Source: Phycisphaeraceae bacterium D3-23 (lineage in GTDB: Bacteria > Planctomycetota > Phycisphaerae > Phycisphaerales > Phycisphaeraceae). Taken from it: a stretch of DNA of 64,000 bases. The stretch's first letter is position 1, and every line of letters starts with the position of its first letter. Position numbers and translations under genes: made by a program. Of the stretch, positions 26,353 through 34,798 are shown in pieces. The notes beneath the pieces were generated by a model. It searched no databases. It saw only the letters and a program-made list of their open reading frames with translations, and was not told the origin of the DNA. Location of the stretch: NCBI GenBank assembly GCA_039555135.1, contig CP114179.1, forward strand, positions 1,860,001 to 1,924,000, in the 5' to 3' direction.

Positions 26353-26888
26353 CGCCCGCCCCCTTCCCCGCGAAGGCGCAGACGGATACAGTCTGCCAAA
26401 GCGAGCCGGGCACGGTAGAGCAGGTTCGACACGGCGCCGGGTGTCTTGCCCAACTGGTCCGCGATCGCCATCACTTCCATCTCGCGTACATAGCGGAGCC
26501 CGAGCACCTTGCGGGTGCGGTCGGGCGCGCGCCCCAGGCAGTACGCCAAGGCGTCGCGGCGTTCGTCGTAGTCGCCCGACAGGTTTTCGTGGGCCCGCGC
26601 CAGGCCGAGCACGAGGTCTTCATCAAAGATGTGCCGGTCCCGCTTGGCAGAACGCAGGTAGTGCAGCATCTTGTTCCGCGCGACCCCCACCGCCCAGGGC
26701 GTAAACGGCTGCGCGGGGTCGTACCGCTCGAACGACGACGCCACCGTCGCGGCGACCTCCTGGGTCAGGTCCTCGACATCGTGCCGATCCCGCACGACCG
26801 ACGCGATGAATGCCGCGACCACCGGCTGGGCCTTCATCCAAAGCAGCGTCAGCCGACGCATCTGCTCGGCCTGCGGCGTGATCGGCAT
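26349..26888 (-). CDS. ECF-type RNA polymerase sigma factor
   Basis: The ATG at 26888 gives 179 residues and matches the length of the paralogue in module 2. A TTG at 26909 with GGAG nearby is an alternative. Region 2 contains DVEDLTQEVAATVASSFERY and PWAVGVARNKMLHYLR. Region 4 contains RTRKVLGLRYVREMEVMAIADQ and a helix-turn-helix ending in YRARLAL. This resembles the planctomycete/verrucomicrobial ECF group paired with FecR-like anti-sigma proteins. It overlaps the FecR gene. It is about 45% similar by eye, not computed, to the sigma factor at 57474-58022, with shared stretches such as LRYVREM. Confidence 0.86.
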   Translation of the reverse strand: MPITPQAEQMRRLTLLWMKAQPVVAAFIASVVRDRHDVEDLTQEVAATVASSFERYDPAQPFTPWAVGVARNKMLHYLRSAKRDRHIFDEDLVLGLARAHENLSGDYDERRDALAYCLGRAPDRTRKVLGLRYVREMEVMAIADQLGKTPGAVSNLLYRARLALADCIRLRLRGEGGGR

Positions 26889-27041
26889 GTCGTCGTGCGG
26901 CGTCGTCAAGGGTGCTCCGATATGGGCGCAGCGTGCATCAGCCCCCCCTTCTGGTTTCCCGCCGAAGCCCCGATCTCACACAAAAATCTCACGGAATGCT
27001 AAAAATCGTGATCTCTTTGCCATCCATTGCCCCAAGACATG

Positions 27042-27064
27042 AAAAAACCCGCCATCAAGGCGGG
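27042..27064 (-). terminator. Rho-independent terminator of the tRNA-Gln gene
   Basis: On the minus strand CCCGCC pairs with GGCGGG across a five-base loop TTGAT and is followed by six T residues. It lies 26 bases beyond the 3' end of the tRNA on the same strand. Confidence 0.85.
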
Positions 27065-27089
27065 CCGGGAAGCCAAAGCTTCTGCAAAG

Positions 27090-27161
27090 TTGGCCCACAG
27101 GGACTTGAACCCCGACTGACAGAATCAGAATCTGCTGTGCTACCAATTACACCATGGGCCA
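27090..27161 (-). tRNA. tRNA-Gln (anticodon CTG)
   Basis: The 72-base sequence folds as a tRNA. The acceptor stem TGGCCCA pairs with TGGGCCA, beginning with U1-A72 as in glutamine tRNAs. The D stem GTGT pairs with GCAC. The anticodon stem GCAGA/TCTGT encloses the loop TTCTGAT with anticodon CTG. The T arm is CGGGG-TTCAAGT-CCCTG. The discriminator is A and CCA is not encoded. The variable loop has four bases. Confidence 0.92.
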
Positions 27162-27224
27162 GCACGGTGGATGGGCTATCGTAGGGGTCCGATTCTGCGG
27201 CGTCAACCGGCGAATCTATAGAAG

Positions 27225-27935
27225 CTACCTCGCGATTTCACACGCGTGGAACGCGTTGATCACGCCTTTGGGGTCGTCCGATCCGAACAGCGCAGACGCC
27301 GTCACCATCGTGTCCACCCCCGCCGCCGCAGCCAGCGGCGCAGTCGTCGGGCTCAGCCCGCCATCCATCTCGATCCGCGTCGTGCCCGGCAAACGCTCGG
27401 CCAACCAACGGGCCTTGTCGAGCACCTCGGGCATGAACGCCTGGCCCGACCTGCCCGGCACGACACTCATCACCAGCACCAGGTCCAACTGCTCCAAGTA
27501 CGGCTCAAGCGCCTCAACCGGCGTCGCCGGGTTGATGACCATCCCCGCGTGCATCCCCAGCGCGCGGACCTGCTCAATCAACGCGTGCCCATCCACGCCG
27601 CCCGCGTCCTTGGGGCGCTGCGTGTCGCACACCTCGACATGGAACGCGAACTGGTTCGCGCCCGCCTTCGCGTACGCCTCGGCATAGTCGCCGGGGCGCT
27701 CCACCATCAGGTGCACATCCAGGTACACGTCCGGCAGGTGCCGACGCAGCCCGCGGATCATGTCCACCCCCATCGTGAGGTTTTGCGCGAAGTGGCCGTC
27801 CATCACGTCGACGTGCAGCAGGTCTGCGCCCAGGCCGAGCACCCGCCGGCAGTCGGCCGCCATATCACCGAAGTCCGCCGACAAGATCGACGCGGCGACG
27901 AGCGGGCGGGTGGGTTGTTGTTTGAGGTCAAGCAT
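27225..27935 (-). CDS. rpe: Ribulose-phosphate 3-epimerase
   Basis: The 236-residue TIM barrel interconverts ribulose-5-phosphate and xylulose-5-phosphate in the pentose phosphate pathway and Calvin cycle. Visible marks: VAASILSADFGDM near residue 13; HVDVMDGHFAQNLTMG (metal-binding His and catalytic Asp); DVHLMVERP; and EMDGGLSPTTA (second catalytic Asp) near the end. The usual PGFGGQ loop reads PGRSGQ here, a modest variation. The length fits the family. It lies about 60 bases downstream of the tRNA on the same strand but probably has its own transcript. Confidence 0.93.
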   Translation of the reverse strand: MLDLKQQPTRPLVAASILSADFGDMAADCRRVLGLGADLLHVDVMDGHFAQNLTMGVDMIRGLRRHLPDVYLDVHLMVERPGDYAEAYAKAGANQFAFHVEVCDTQRPKDAGGVDGHALIEQVRALGMHAGMVINPATPVEALEPYLEQLDLVLVMSVVPGRSGQAFMPEVLDKARWLAERLPGTTRIEMDGGLSPTTAPLAAAAGVDTMVTASALFGSDDPKGVINAFHACEIAR

Positions 27936-28002
27936 GACGTATCAGAAATCCAACACGAATAACCGCGCGTCACACGCGGGGGATGTCATCAACGAACCTG
28001 CA

Positions 28003-28704
28003 TCAACCCGCGCCCATGATCCCCTCTTCAAACGGCTGGATCACGACCCAGCCCTCGCCCTCGAAGTGCATCTGGTACGACTCGCCGCTGCTGCGGCCGA
28101 TGAACGTCTTGAGCGACACGTCCGTCTTGAAGCTCGGCTGCAAGTTACCCGACCACATCACCGTCGCCTGCGGGTCCGTGTACACCGGGTTGCCCGGCGA
28201 CACCCGCAGCGTCATCGGGTCGTAGTGCGACGCGACCGCGACCATCCCCGTGCCGTTGAGGTGGATATTGAACAGCCCGCCCGCCGCCATCGCCGCGAGC
28301 TTCTTGGCCATCTTGATCTCGTACTTGATCGCGGGCTCAAACGCCAGGAGGTCCTGCCCGTTCACCACGATCGACTCATTGGCGAGGTTCAGGATCGTGA
28401 TCTTCTTGCCCTGGTCCGCGAGGTAGAGCTTGCCGCTGCCCTCGGCCTTGGTCAGCCGGGCACCCTCGCCGGAGACGGCTTTTTTCAGCAGGTTGCCGAT
28501 GCCCTGCTCGAGGATGCCTTCACGCACAAACTTGATCCCGCCGGTGTACGCGACCATCGAGCCCATCTTCGTCCAGATCGTGCCGTTGAGATTCACTTCG
28601 AGCAGCCGTTCGGTCTCGAACTCGAAGAGCCCCTGCCCGCGGTCGCGCTCGGCGGTGCGTTCAATAAAGTCGGAGATGGAGTAGCGTTGGCCTGTGTCGG
28701 ACAT
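28003..28704 (-). CDS. AIM24 family protein
   Basis: The ATG at 28704 gives 233 residues; a longer frame to 28818 runs into the neighbouring gene. Motifs such as VAYTGGIKFVREG, ESIVVNGQDLLAFEP, GMVAVASHYDPMTLRVSPG and SGESYQMHFEGEGWVVIQP place it in the AIM24 (TRAP-like beta-fold) family, whose bacterial members have no settled biochemical role. It is Gly-rich and beta-rich, with no signal peptide or membrane helix. It sits between the rpe and heptosyltransferase genes on the same strand, with about 80 bases upstream that could hold a promoter. Confidence 0.85.
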   Translation of the reverse strand: MSDTGQRYSISDFIERTAERDRGQGLFEFETERLLEVNLNGTIWTKMGSMVAYTGGIKFVREGILEQGIGNLLKKAVSGEGARLTKAEGSGKLYLADQGKKITILNLANESIVVNGQDLLAFEPAIKYEIKMAKKLAAMAAGGLFNIHLNGTGMVAVASHYDPMTLRVSPGNPVYTDPQATVMWSGNLQPSFKTDVSLKTFIGRSSGESYQMHFEGEGWVVIQPFEEGIMGAG

Positions 28705-28784
28705 GGGGAGCCCCTTGCGTGTTGAGGAAGTTGTGAAGTCGGTATCGACAACCGAATCCGCATGATACCGCCGATGCCTTTCGC

Positions 28785-29903
28785 TCACGCGGGCAGACGC
28801 GCTTCGAGTTTCGCCCACACGGCATCGACCGCCACCCGCGCGATCAGCGCATCGTCATCCTTTCGGCCGCGATAATCCCCCATGTCGTCAGCCGTGATCC
28901 CGTCGGGCTGCACCACATCGTCACCGCGCCGGTACGGGCCCACGAGCTTGGGGTCGGTCGGCCCGAAAATCCCTACCGCCGGGCGGCCCAGCCCCACCGC
29001 CAGATGCAGCGCGGCCGAGTCGTTCGCGACGACCGCCGCTGCGGCTTGGATCAATCCCATGAGCTGGCCGACCGTCGTCGCCGGTAATAGCGCCAGGTCG
29101 CCCAGCGCCTGCGTGATCGGTGTCAGCCGGTCGTGCTCGTGCGGCGCGGCAAGTATCACCACGCGGTCCTCGACGCCGACGTGCGCCACCACGCGCTGCG
29201 CCAGTTCCGCATAGCGCTCTGCGGGCCAGCACTTGCAGCCCCACTGCGCCGTCGGCGCGAGGCAGACGTACCGCCCCGCCGATAGCCGCTGCGTCTCTAA
29301 GTAGTCCCGCGCCCAGGCCGCGTCGTCTTCGCCGACGTACAGCCGGGCGTCATGCACCGGCGAGAGCCCATCCGCCTCCAGCAGCCCGAGCATCCGGTCC
29401 ACCGTGTGCTGCGCGACCGCGACGGGGTACTTGACGTTGTAGCCCAGCCCCGCGCGCTCCCGCGCGTACATGAACCCCACCCGCTTGGGCGAGCGCGTCA
29501 GCCAGGTCAAGAGCCCCGACCGCGCGAGCCCCTGCAGGTCGTACACCCGGGTGTACTTCGCCCGCCGCAGCCGCTTAGCGAGCGCCAGCCCCGCCCGCGT
29601 CGCGCGGGGCCTGAGCCCAAACCCACTGAGCCCCTTGCGGTCGAACGGCACGACACCATCGAGCATCGGGTGGTACCCCACCACATCCGCAAACGCGCTG
29701 TGCACCAGCCAGTCGATCCGCGCCCCCGGGAATGCCGCACGCAACGTTGCCAGGCACGGCACCGTCTTGGCCACATCCCCCAGCGCCGTGGGCCGAACAA
29801 TAAGGATGCGCTCCCCGCTGGCGTCGGGTGCCGGGTCGAGGGCCTGGCGTTCCGGGGTCCGGTGTTCCGGGGTCTCGGGTTTCGGGGGCTCGCCGCCTGA
29901 CAT
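28785..29903 (-). CDS. Glycosyltransferase family 9 (heptosyltransferase-like)
   Basis: The chosen ATG at 29903 gives 372 residues. The first 25 or so, rich in Pro, Glu and Thr (PKPETPEHRTPERQ), look like translated repeat sequence, so the real domain begins near GERILIVRPTALGDVAKTVP. This matches the opening of ADP-heptose:LPS heptosyltransferases. Later motifs are VYDLQGLARSGLLTWLT, APTAQWGCKCWPAERYAEL, and VVANDSAALHLAVGLGRPAVGIFGPTDP, the family's donor-binding end. Such enzymes add heptose to the lipopolysaccharide inner core on the cytoplasmic side. The donor sugar in planctomycetes is not certain. A divergent phosphoesterase gene starts about 90 bases upstream. Confidence 0.87.
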   Translation of the reverse strand: MSGGEPPKPETPEHRTPERQALDPAPDASGERILIVRPTALGDVAKTVPCLATLRAAFPGARIDWLVHSAFADVVGYHPMLDGVVPFDRKGLSGFGLRPRATRAGLALAKRLRRAKYTRVYDLQGLARSGLLTWLTRSPKRVGFMYARERAGLGYNVKYPVAVAQHTVDRMLGLLEADGLSPVHDARLYVGEDDAAWARDYLETQRLSAGRYVCLAPTAQWGCKCWPAERYAELAQRVVAHVGVEDRVVILAAPHEHDRLTPITQALGDLALLPATTVGQLMGLIQAAAAVVANDSAALHLAVGLGRPAVGIFGPTDPKLVGPYRRGDDVVQPDGITADDMGDYRGRKDDDALIARVAVDAVWAKLEARLPA

Positions 29904-29961
29904 TGCAGTAACATTAGCGACTCCTGGCGGGGCCGCGCGTCTCACCCGTCGATTGCCTTGA

Positions 29962-29994
29962 CCTAGGCCCTAGGCCCTAACCCCTAGCCACTAC
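29962..29994 (+). repeat. Start-proximal CCTAGGCCC repeat, copy 2
   Basis: The 19-mer CCTAGGCCCTAGGCCCTAA occurs here and at 311-329. This copy lies in the divergent region between the heptosyltransferase and phosphoesterase genes, ending just before the phosphoesterase ATG at 29996. Preceding and following bases also match copy 1 (GATTGCCTTGA before, CCCTAGCCACTA after). Its position right at a translation start in both cases argues against chance. Confidence 0.8.
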
Positions 29995-29995
29995 C

Positions 29996-30751
29996 ATGCA
30001 AACCGCCATCATCTCCGACATCCACGGCAACATCGACGCGCTCAACGTCGTCATCGCCGACATCGAAGCGCGCGGCGTCGACCGCATCGTCTGCCTGGGC
30101 GACATCATCGGCTACGGCCCCAACCCCCTCGAGTGCCTCGACACCGTCATCGACAAGTGCGACTTCGCGATGATGGGCAACCACGACTTCGCCGTCCTCT
30201 ACGAGCCCACCAGCTTCAACACCACCGCCGAGGCCGCCGCGTTCTGGACCCGCAAGCAGTTCGAGGAAGAGCCCGACGCCGACATGCGCCGCAAACGCTA
30301 CGAGTACCTCGGCAACCTCCTGGTCCGGAAGTGGGAAGAGGGCACGCTCTACGTCCACGCCTCACCCCGCCGGCCCATCAACGAATACATCTTCCCCGAC
30401 GACGTCGTCAGCGCTCCCAACAAGATGTCCTCCATCTTCGACCGCATCACCGAACGCTGCTTCGTGGGCCACACCCACGTCACCGGCGTCTTCACCGACG
30501 AGCCCGACTTCTACCCCCCCGCCGACCTCGGCGGGGCCTACAAATGGGGCACGGATGACAAAGCCATCGTCAACCCCGGCAGCGTCGGCCAACCCCGCGA
30601 CCGAGACCCCCGCGCGTCCTACGCCATCATGACCGACGAGCAGGTCGAGTTCGTCCGCCTCGAATACGATGTCAACGCCGTGGTCGAAAAAGTCAAAGCC
30701 ATCGACGACCTCAGCGACTTCCTCGGGCAACGCCTGGTCGAAGGGCGTTAG
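29996..30751 (+). CDS. Calcineurin-like metallophosphoesterase
   Basis: The 251-residue protein has the five metallophosphoesterase motifs: DIHGN near residue 8, GDIIGYGPNP near 35, GNHD near 60, a His region near 120 (VHASP), and GHTH near 160. These coordinate two metals. The family includes protein phosphatases, YfcE-like phosphodiesterases and nucleotide hydrolases, so the substrate cannot be named. No signal peptide is seen, suggesting a cytoplasmic enzyme. The ATG follows the CCTAGG repeat at once, with no obvious Shine-Dalgarno sequence, which makes the repeat a possible part of the translation signal. Confidence 0.88.
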   Translation: MQTAIISDIHGNIDALNVVIADIEARGVDRIVCLGDIIGYGPNPLECLDTVIDKCDFAMMGNHDFAVLYEPTSFNTTAEAAAFWTRKQFEEEPDADMRRKRYEYLGNLLVRKWEEGTLYVHASPRRPINEYIFPDDVVSAPNKMSSIFDRITERCFVGHTHVTGVFTDEPDFYPPADLGGAYKWGTDDKAIVNPGSVGQPRDRDPRASYAIMTDEQVEFVRLEYDVNAVVEKVKAIDDLSDFLGQRLVEGR

Positions 30752-30922
30752 AAAAGTACAAACGCGAAGAGCGCTACAAAAACACAAAGCCCACGGCGTT
30801 GACGCGAGTTCCGCGAGCGGCAATGCCGTGGGATATCGCGTGACCCGCGCAGACGATCCCGCAGCATCGCTAAAGCGACGCAGCGGGCTTGGGTTGTTGC
30901 ATTCAGAGGATGCGCGGCGGTG

Positions 30923-31270
30923 CTAGAAACTCGCCACCGCTTCTTCGACATCGTCGAACATCGGGAACACCGAATCCAATCGCGTCACCTTGAATAGGAA
31001 CGCGACGTTCTCCTGGCAGCCGGCAAGCGCGATCTGGCCGCGGTGTTGCTCGATGTCCTGCAAGAGCTGCACGAGCGCACCGATGCAGGCGCTGGCGAGG
31101 AACTCGACATCCGTCATGTCGAACACAAAGTGCTGGGCCTTGTCGTAGCGCATCTTGTCCACGCACGCGTCCACCATCTCCTGCATCTGCTGGAAGGCGA
31201 CCTCGGCCTGGTTCAGCTTCGCGGTGACGATCTGGCCGTTCTGCTCGATCTCGATCTCGTCGATGGGCAT
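30923..31270 (-). CDS. STAS-domain protein (anti-anti-sigma type)
   Basis: The ATG at 31270 gives 115 residues; the earlier frame to 31336 lacks family character. The fold shows a beta strand start (IVTAKLNQAEVAF), a central helix, FVFDMTDVEFLASACIGALV and GQIALAGCQENVAFLFKVTRLD. The Ser of FLASACIGAL matches the phosphorylated Ser of SpoIIAA-like proteins (usually SSGxGxL). Such proteins bind kinase-type anti-sigma factors or act as scaffolds. No kinase or phosphatase is encoded nearby, so the partner is unknown. It lies alone between two repeat-rich gaps. Confidence 0.82.
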   Translation of the reverse strand: MPIDEIEIEQNGQIVTAKLNQAEVAFQQMQEMVDACVDKMRYDKAQHFVFDMTDVEFLASACIGALVQLLQDIEQHRGQIALAGCQENVAFLFKVTRLDSVFPMFDDVEEAVASF

Positions 31271-31416
31271 GCGCAAGCTCCGTGGTAGGGTCGGCACGAT
31301 CCCAACGACCGGCCCGATAGAAGCCTTATCGGCCACCCCGACGCGCGACTTTGGGCCAACCCGGCGGGTGATGTGGCGGCCGAATCGGCACAGGCGTTAC
31401 AGGCGGGAAGTGCAGC

Positions 31417-31577
31417 CGTGGGGCAGACATTCCTGTCTGCCGTCGGCCGAAGGCCGAGCCGCTGAGAGCACGAAGCGTAAGTGAGTGTCAGACGTGCGAG
31501 TTCCACCAATACTCACTCACGCTTCGTGCTCTGCGCTCCGGCTTCGCCGGACGGCAGACAGGAATGTCTGCCCCACG
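31417..31577. repeat. Large palindrome capped by two GGCAGACA-type repeats
   Basis: The left arm starts at 31417 with CGTGGGGCAGACATTCCTGT and continues through a small hairpin (CGGCCGAAGGCCG) and AGAGCACGAAGCGTAAGTG. The right arm is its approximate complement, ending at 31577. The two arms enclose about 25 bases. The whole 161-base unit lies between the STAS gene and the end of ygfZ, within a 309-base gap (31271-31579) that holds no gene. Confidence 0.92.
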
Positions 31578-31579
31578 TA

Positions 31580-32785
31580 TTACTCCGACAGAAAACGCAG
31601 GCCGCAGACTTCCGCATCGACCATCGCGCCGCCGGACGCGACGGCGACGGGTGTGCCCGGGCGGTGCTTGCCCCACTTCATCACGGCGAACGCCACGGCC
31701 GAGGCCCCGAGCATGGGCGACACGGCCGAGCTCGTCACGCCGCCGACCTGCCCGCCGCGCGGGGCGCGCGAACGCTTGTCGGGGTCGTGCTCGAACACCT
31801 GCGTCCCGGCGACCGGCAGGTCGTCGGCGCGGAGCTTGAGCCCGACGAGAATGCGCTTGGGGTGCGACAGGTTGTGCATCCGCGCGACGGCCTCCTGGCC
31901 GAGATAACACCCCTTGGTCATCGACACCGCCGACTCGAAGGTGTCTTTGCCAAGCTCGGCGGGGATCGAGTCGGGGCCGAAGTCGATGTGGAAGATCGGG
32001 AGCCCTTCCTCGATGCGTGCCGTGTTGAACGCGGCCCAGCCCACGGGCCGGCCGCGGAAAGTTGCGCGGCGGCGCGCCCCCGCCTCCGCATCCACGGGCT
32101 CGCCGTGCACATACCCCGCAGCATCCAAGAGCGCGTCGTAGACCGCTGCGGCGTACGGCGTGGGCACGAAAAGCCGGAAGCCCAACAGCCCCCCGAGGTC
32201 GCGTCGGCAGACGGAGACGAGCGCTTCGCCGATCTTCAGAACGTGCGTCGTATCGGGCATCTCGCCGACGCTGGCGGGCGACATCTCATCGGCCGTGTGC
32301 TGCGCGACGGCGTTCAAGAGCTGCTGCGACGCGGGGCCGAGCAGTGCGATTGTTTCGCGTGACGCGGTGATCGTTTCGAACGCGACATCCTCGGAGAACA
32401 GCCGGGCCTCGAGCAGCTCAAGCACCCCGGCGATATCGAAGCGGTCAAGCTCAAGCCAGGTGTTGGCGTCGCCGTGGTGGATGTGCATGTCGCCCAGGAT
32501 TTTGCCCTCGGCCGTGAGCTGGAACCCGCGCTTCGTCTGCCCGCCGGCCATCGCGTTGATGTCCTGGGTACACATGCGGTGCAGGAAGTCGGCCCGGTCG
32601 TCGCCCGTGACGCTGACCAGCCCGGTCTGCGGGAGGTGGAGGAGGCCGACGTGTCGGCGGATCGCGGCGTACTCCTGCTCGAACGCGCCGAAGTCCTCGG
32701 CGATCGCGACTTCCTGCTCGGCCGGGCCGTAGCCGATCAGCTCGGCACCGAGGGTTTGGAGGTGTTCGTGTAGCGGCTGAGTCAT
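31580..32785 (-). CDS. ygfZ: YgfZ/GcvT-family folate-binding protein
   Basis: The ATG at 32785 gives 401 residues; the long upstream extension of the frame is antisense to pgk and is rejected. The protein shows GcvT-like features: HVGLLHLPQTGLVSVTGDDR, DFLHRMCTQDI, and the C-terminal KGCYLGQE motif, whose Cys is the functional residue of YgfZ. YgfZ acts with folate in repair or assembly of iron-sulfur clusters, notably in enzymes such as MiaB. The length exceeds E. coli YgfZ (about 325). The gene is divergent from pgk with 108 bases between. Confidence 0.87.
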   Translation of the reverse strand: MTQPLHEHLQTLGAELIGYGPAEQEVAIAEDFGAFEQEYAAIRRHVGLLHLPQTGLVSVTGDDRADFLHRMCTQDINAMAGGQTKRGFQLTAEGKILGDMHIHHGDANTWLELDRFDIAGVLELLEARLFSEDVAFETITASRETIALLGPASQQLLNAVAQHTADEMSPASVGEMPDTTHVLKIGEALVSVCRRDLGGLLGFRLFVPTPYAAAVYDALLDAAGYVHGEPVDAEAGARRRATFRGRPVGWAAFNTARIEEGLPIFHIDFGPDSIPAELGKDTFESAVSMTKGCYLGQEAVARMHNLSHPKRILVGLKLRADDLPVAGTQVFEHDPDKRSRAPRGGQVGGVTSSAVSPMLGASAVAFAVMKWGKHRPGTPVAVASGGAMVDAEVCGLRFLSE

Positions 32786-32807
32786 CGCGGTAAACTGTGG
32801 GGCTGTT

Positions 32808-32838
32808 GCCCCCGGTCGTGATCGGGGGCGTTTGTTTT
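32808..32838 (+). promoter_or_regulatory. Hairpin with U-tract in the pgk leader
   Basis: GCCCCCGGTC pairs with GATCGGGGGC (one G-U pair) over a very short loop and is followed by GTTTGTTTT. It reads as an intrinsic terminator on the plus strand, yet no plus-strand gene ends here: it is 56 bases before the pgk ATG. It could be an attenuator of pgk, or a terminator for unmapped antisense transcription of ygfZ. Confidence 0.5.
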
Positions 32839-32893
32839 GAGAAACCCGAGCGTCCGGCAGCGGGCGTCGTAGTGTAGGACAAGGGAGCCGACC

Positions 32894-34096
32894 ATGGCCA
32901 AGAAGACGATCGCGGATGTGGATGTTGCGGGCAAGCGCGTGTTGATGCGGGTGGACTTCAACGTCCCGATGAAGGGTGAGGGGGATGCCCAGCAGATCAC
33001 GGACGACCGGCGGATCGTGATGGCGCTGCCGACGATCAAGAGCGTGCTGGAGCGCGGCGGCGGCGTCGTGCTGATGAGCCACCTCGGCCGACCCGAGGGC
33101 ACGGGCAAAGAGGCGGACAAGTCGCTCGCGCCCGCGGCGGCACGGCTGGCGCATCACCTGGAGCAGGACGTGATGATGGCCCCGTGCTGCGTGGGCGGCG
33201 CGGTCAAGAAGATGGCGGATGAACTCGAACCCGGCGGCGTGCTGATGCTCGAAAACCTGCGCTTCCACAAGGAAGAAAAAGCGGGCGACGTGAAGTTCGC
33301 TCAGCAGCTCGCGTCGCTGGGCGATATCTACTGCAACAACGCCTTTGGCACCTGCCACCGCGAGCACGCGTCGATGTACGGCTGCCCGAAGCAGATGAAG
33401 AAGGACGGCAAGCCGGCCGTCGTCGGCTTCCTCGTCGAGAAAGAGATCCAGTACCTCAGCGATGTCATCGCCCAGCCCGAGCGGCCCTTCGTCGCGATCC
33501 TCGGCGGCGCGAAGGTGTCGGACAAGATCAACGTGATCGACAACCTGCTCACGGTGTGCGACCAGGTGCTGATCGGCGGCGCGATGGCGTACACCTTCTC
33601 GCTGGCCAAGGGCGGGAAGGTCGGCAAGTCCCTCGTCGAGCCCGACAAGACCGACCTCGCCAAGAAGCTGATCGACCAGGGCGGCGATAAGTTGGTCCTG
33701 CCGATCGACACGCACTGCGGCAACGACTTCTCGCCCGACTGCGAGAAGCTGGTCGTCAAGAGCGGGTTCATCCCCGACAGCTACCAGGGGCTCGACATCG
33801 GCCCGGGCACCGCGCGGCAGTACGCCGAGATCGTGAAGAACGCGAAGACGGTGGTGTGGAACGGCCCGATGGGCGTGTTCGAGATGCCGCCCTTCGACGA
33901 AGGCACCAAAGCGGTTGCCCAGGCGATCGCCGACGGCGACGGCACCAGCATCATCGGCGGCGGCGACAGCGCTGCGGCCATCGAACAACTCGGCTTTGCC
34001 AACCAAGTGACGCACATCTCGACCGGCGGCGGTGCCTCGCTGGAGATGCTGGAAGGCAAGTCGTTTGCGTCGGTGGAGATTTTGGACGAAAAGTAG
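32894..34096 (+). CDS. pgk: Phosphoglycerate kinase
   Basis: The 400-residue monomer transfers phosphate between 1,3-bisphosphoglycerate and ADP in glycolysis. Conserved features are [13 protein letters not shown] at the N-terminus (substrate loop), [31 protein letters not shown] (substrate binding), GGAKVSDKI, and the C-terminal nucleotide loop [15 protein letters not shown] with STGGGASLE. The length is normal. It has a hairpin in its leader and a rho-independent terminator downstream, so it is probably transcribed alone. The neighbouring ygfZ gene is divergent. Confidence 0.96.
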   Translation: MAKKTIADVDVAGKRVLMRVDFNVPMKGEGDAQQITDDRRIVMALPTIKSVLERGGGVVLMSHLGRPEGTGKEADKSLAPAAARLAHHLEQDVMMAPCCVGGAVKKMADELEPGGVLMLENLRFHKEEKAGDVKFAQQLASLGDIYCNNAFGTCHREHASMYGCPKQMKKDGKPAVVGFLVEKEIQYLSDVIAQPERPFVAILGGAKVSDKINVIDNLLTVCDQVLIGGAMAYTFSLAKGGKVGKSLVEPDKTDLAKKLIDQGGDKLVLPIDTHCGNDFSPDCEKLVVKSGFIPDSYQGLDIGPGTARQYAEIVKNAKTVVWNGPMGVFEMPPFDEGTKAVAQAIADGDGTSIIGGGDSAAAIEQLGFANQVTHISTGGGASLEMLEGKSFASVEILDEK

Positions 34097-34148
34097 TCAG
34101 AAGAAATTTGGAGGCAGGTGCGAGAAGGAAAAAGTCGAACACTTGAAG

Positions 34149-34173
34149 CCCACAGATTGTATCTGTGGGTTTT
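34149..34173 (+). terminator. Rho-independent terminator after pgk
   Basis: Nine-base perfect stem CCCACAGAT / ATCTGTGGG with the loop TGT, followed by TTTT. It lies 52 bases after the pgk stop and just before the zinc-ribbon gene start. Confidence 0.85.
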
Positions 34174-34208
34174 CCTATCACATGGTACCCACGGATATCA
34201 TCTGTTCG

Positions 34209-34724
34209 ATGCTGTGCAAACAGTGCCAATACGATCTGCGTCGGCTGGATCGGGAGGTCTGCCCGGAATGTGGCGAAGCGTTCTGCCGCGACCAGCCAAA
34301 AACATATCTGGAGTCCTTGCCGCCTAATCGCTTGCTTTTCTACAGCCAGGTCGTTGCGGTCGTACTGCCCGCCGCGGGGCTTTCGGCGTGGGTCGGCATT
34401 GCCGGCGTCTTTCTTGCCGTCCCGATCGTTTCCGTGATTGCAGGTCTCTTGTTCGCGAACTACTTCGAGCGCCAAGGCAAGTCACCGGAGTCAGGCGGGG
34501 CGTGGGGAGGCATCATCACGACCTGCCTGTTGATCCCGTTAGAACACATACCCTATGTCATCGAGCAGGCCTTCTTCTATCAAGGCCCATACCCCGAGCC
34601 CTTCTATGAAGATGGTCTGATGATGGAAATCTTTGCGTTTCCCGCTTTAGCCATCTGCATGCTCACCCCGTTCGCCGCCCTGATCGGATGGACCGCCGCG
34701 CGGTATCGATCGCGTCTGATATGA
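34209..34724 (+). CDS. Zinc-ribbon membrane protein of unknown function
   Basis: The ATG at 34209 is taken so that the protein starts with the first Cys pair; the ATG at 34182 would add nine residues. The 171-residue protein has CKQC and CPEC, spaced as in a zinc ribbon, within the first 25 residues, then two or three hydrophobic helices (about 45-80 and 135-160). Planctomycetes have many such small proteins with an N-terminal zinc ribbon and membrane helices, none with a known role. It is downstream of the pgk terminator and has lower GC content than its neighbours. Confidence 0.6.
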   Translation: MLCKQCQYDLRRLDREVCPECGEAFCRDQPKTYLESLPPNRLLFYSQVVAVVLPAAGLSAWVGIAGVFLAVPIVSVIAGLLFANYFERQGKSPESGGAWGGIITTCLLIPLEHIPYVIEQAFFYQGPYPEPFYEDGLMMEIFAFPALAICMLTPFAALIGWTAARYRSRLI

Positions 34725-34798
34725 ATCGCGGATCAACCAGTTCAGCGTAGCATCGGGCCCTACTGGAAAACACATCGGACAACGCCTACCGTACCCGC

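Noticed and set aside
32786-34015. N-terminal extension of ygfZ into pgk
   Set aside because: The extension is antisense to pgk. YgfZ similarity begins after the ATG at 32785.
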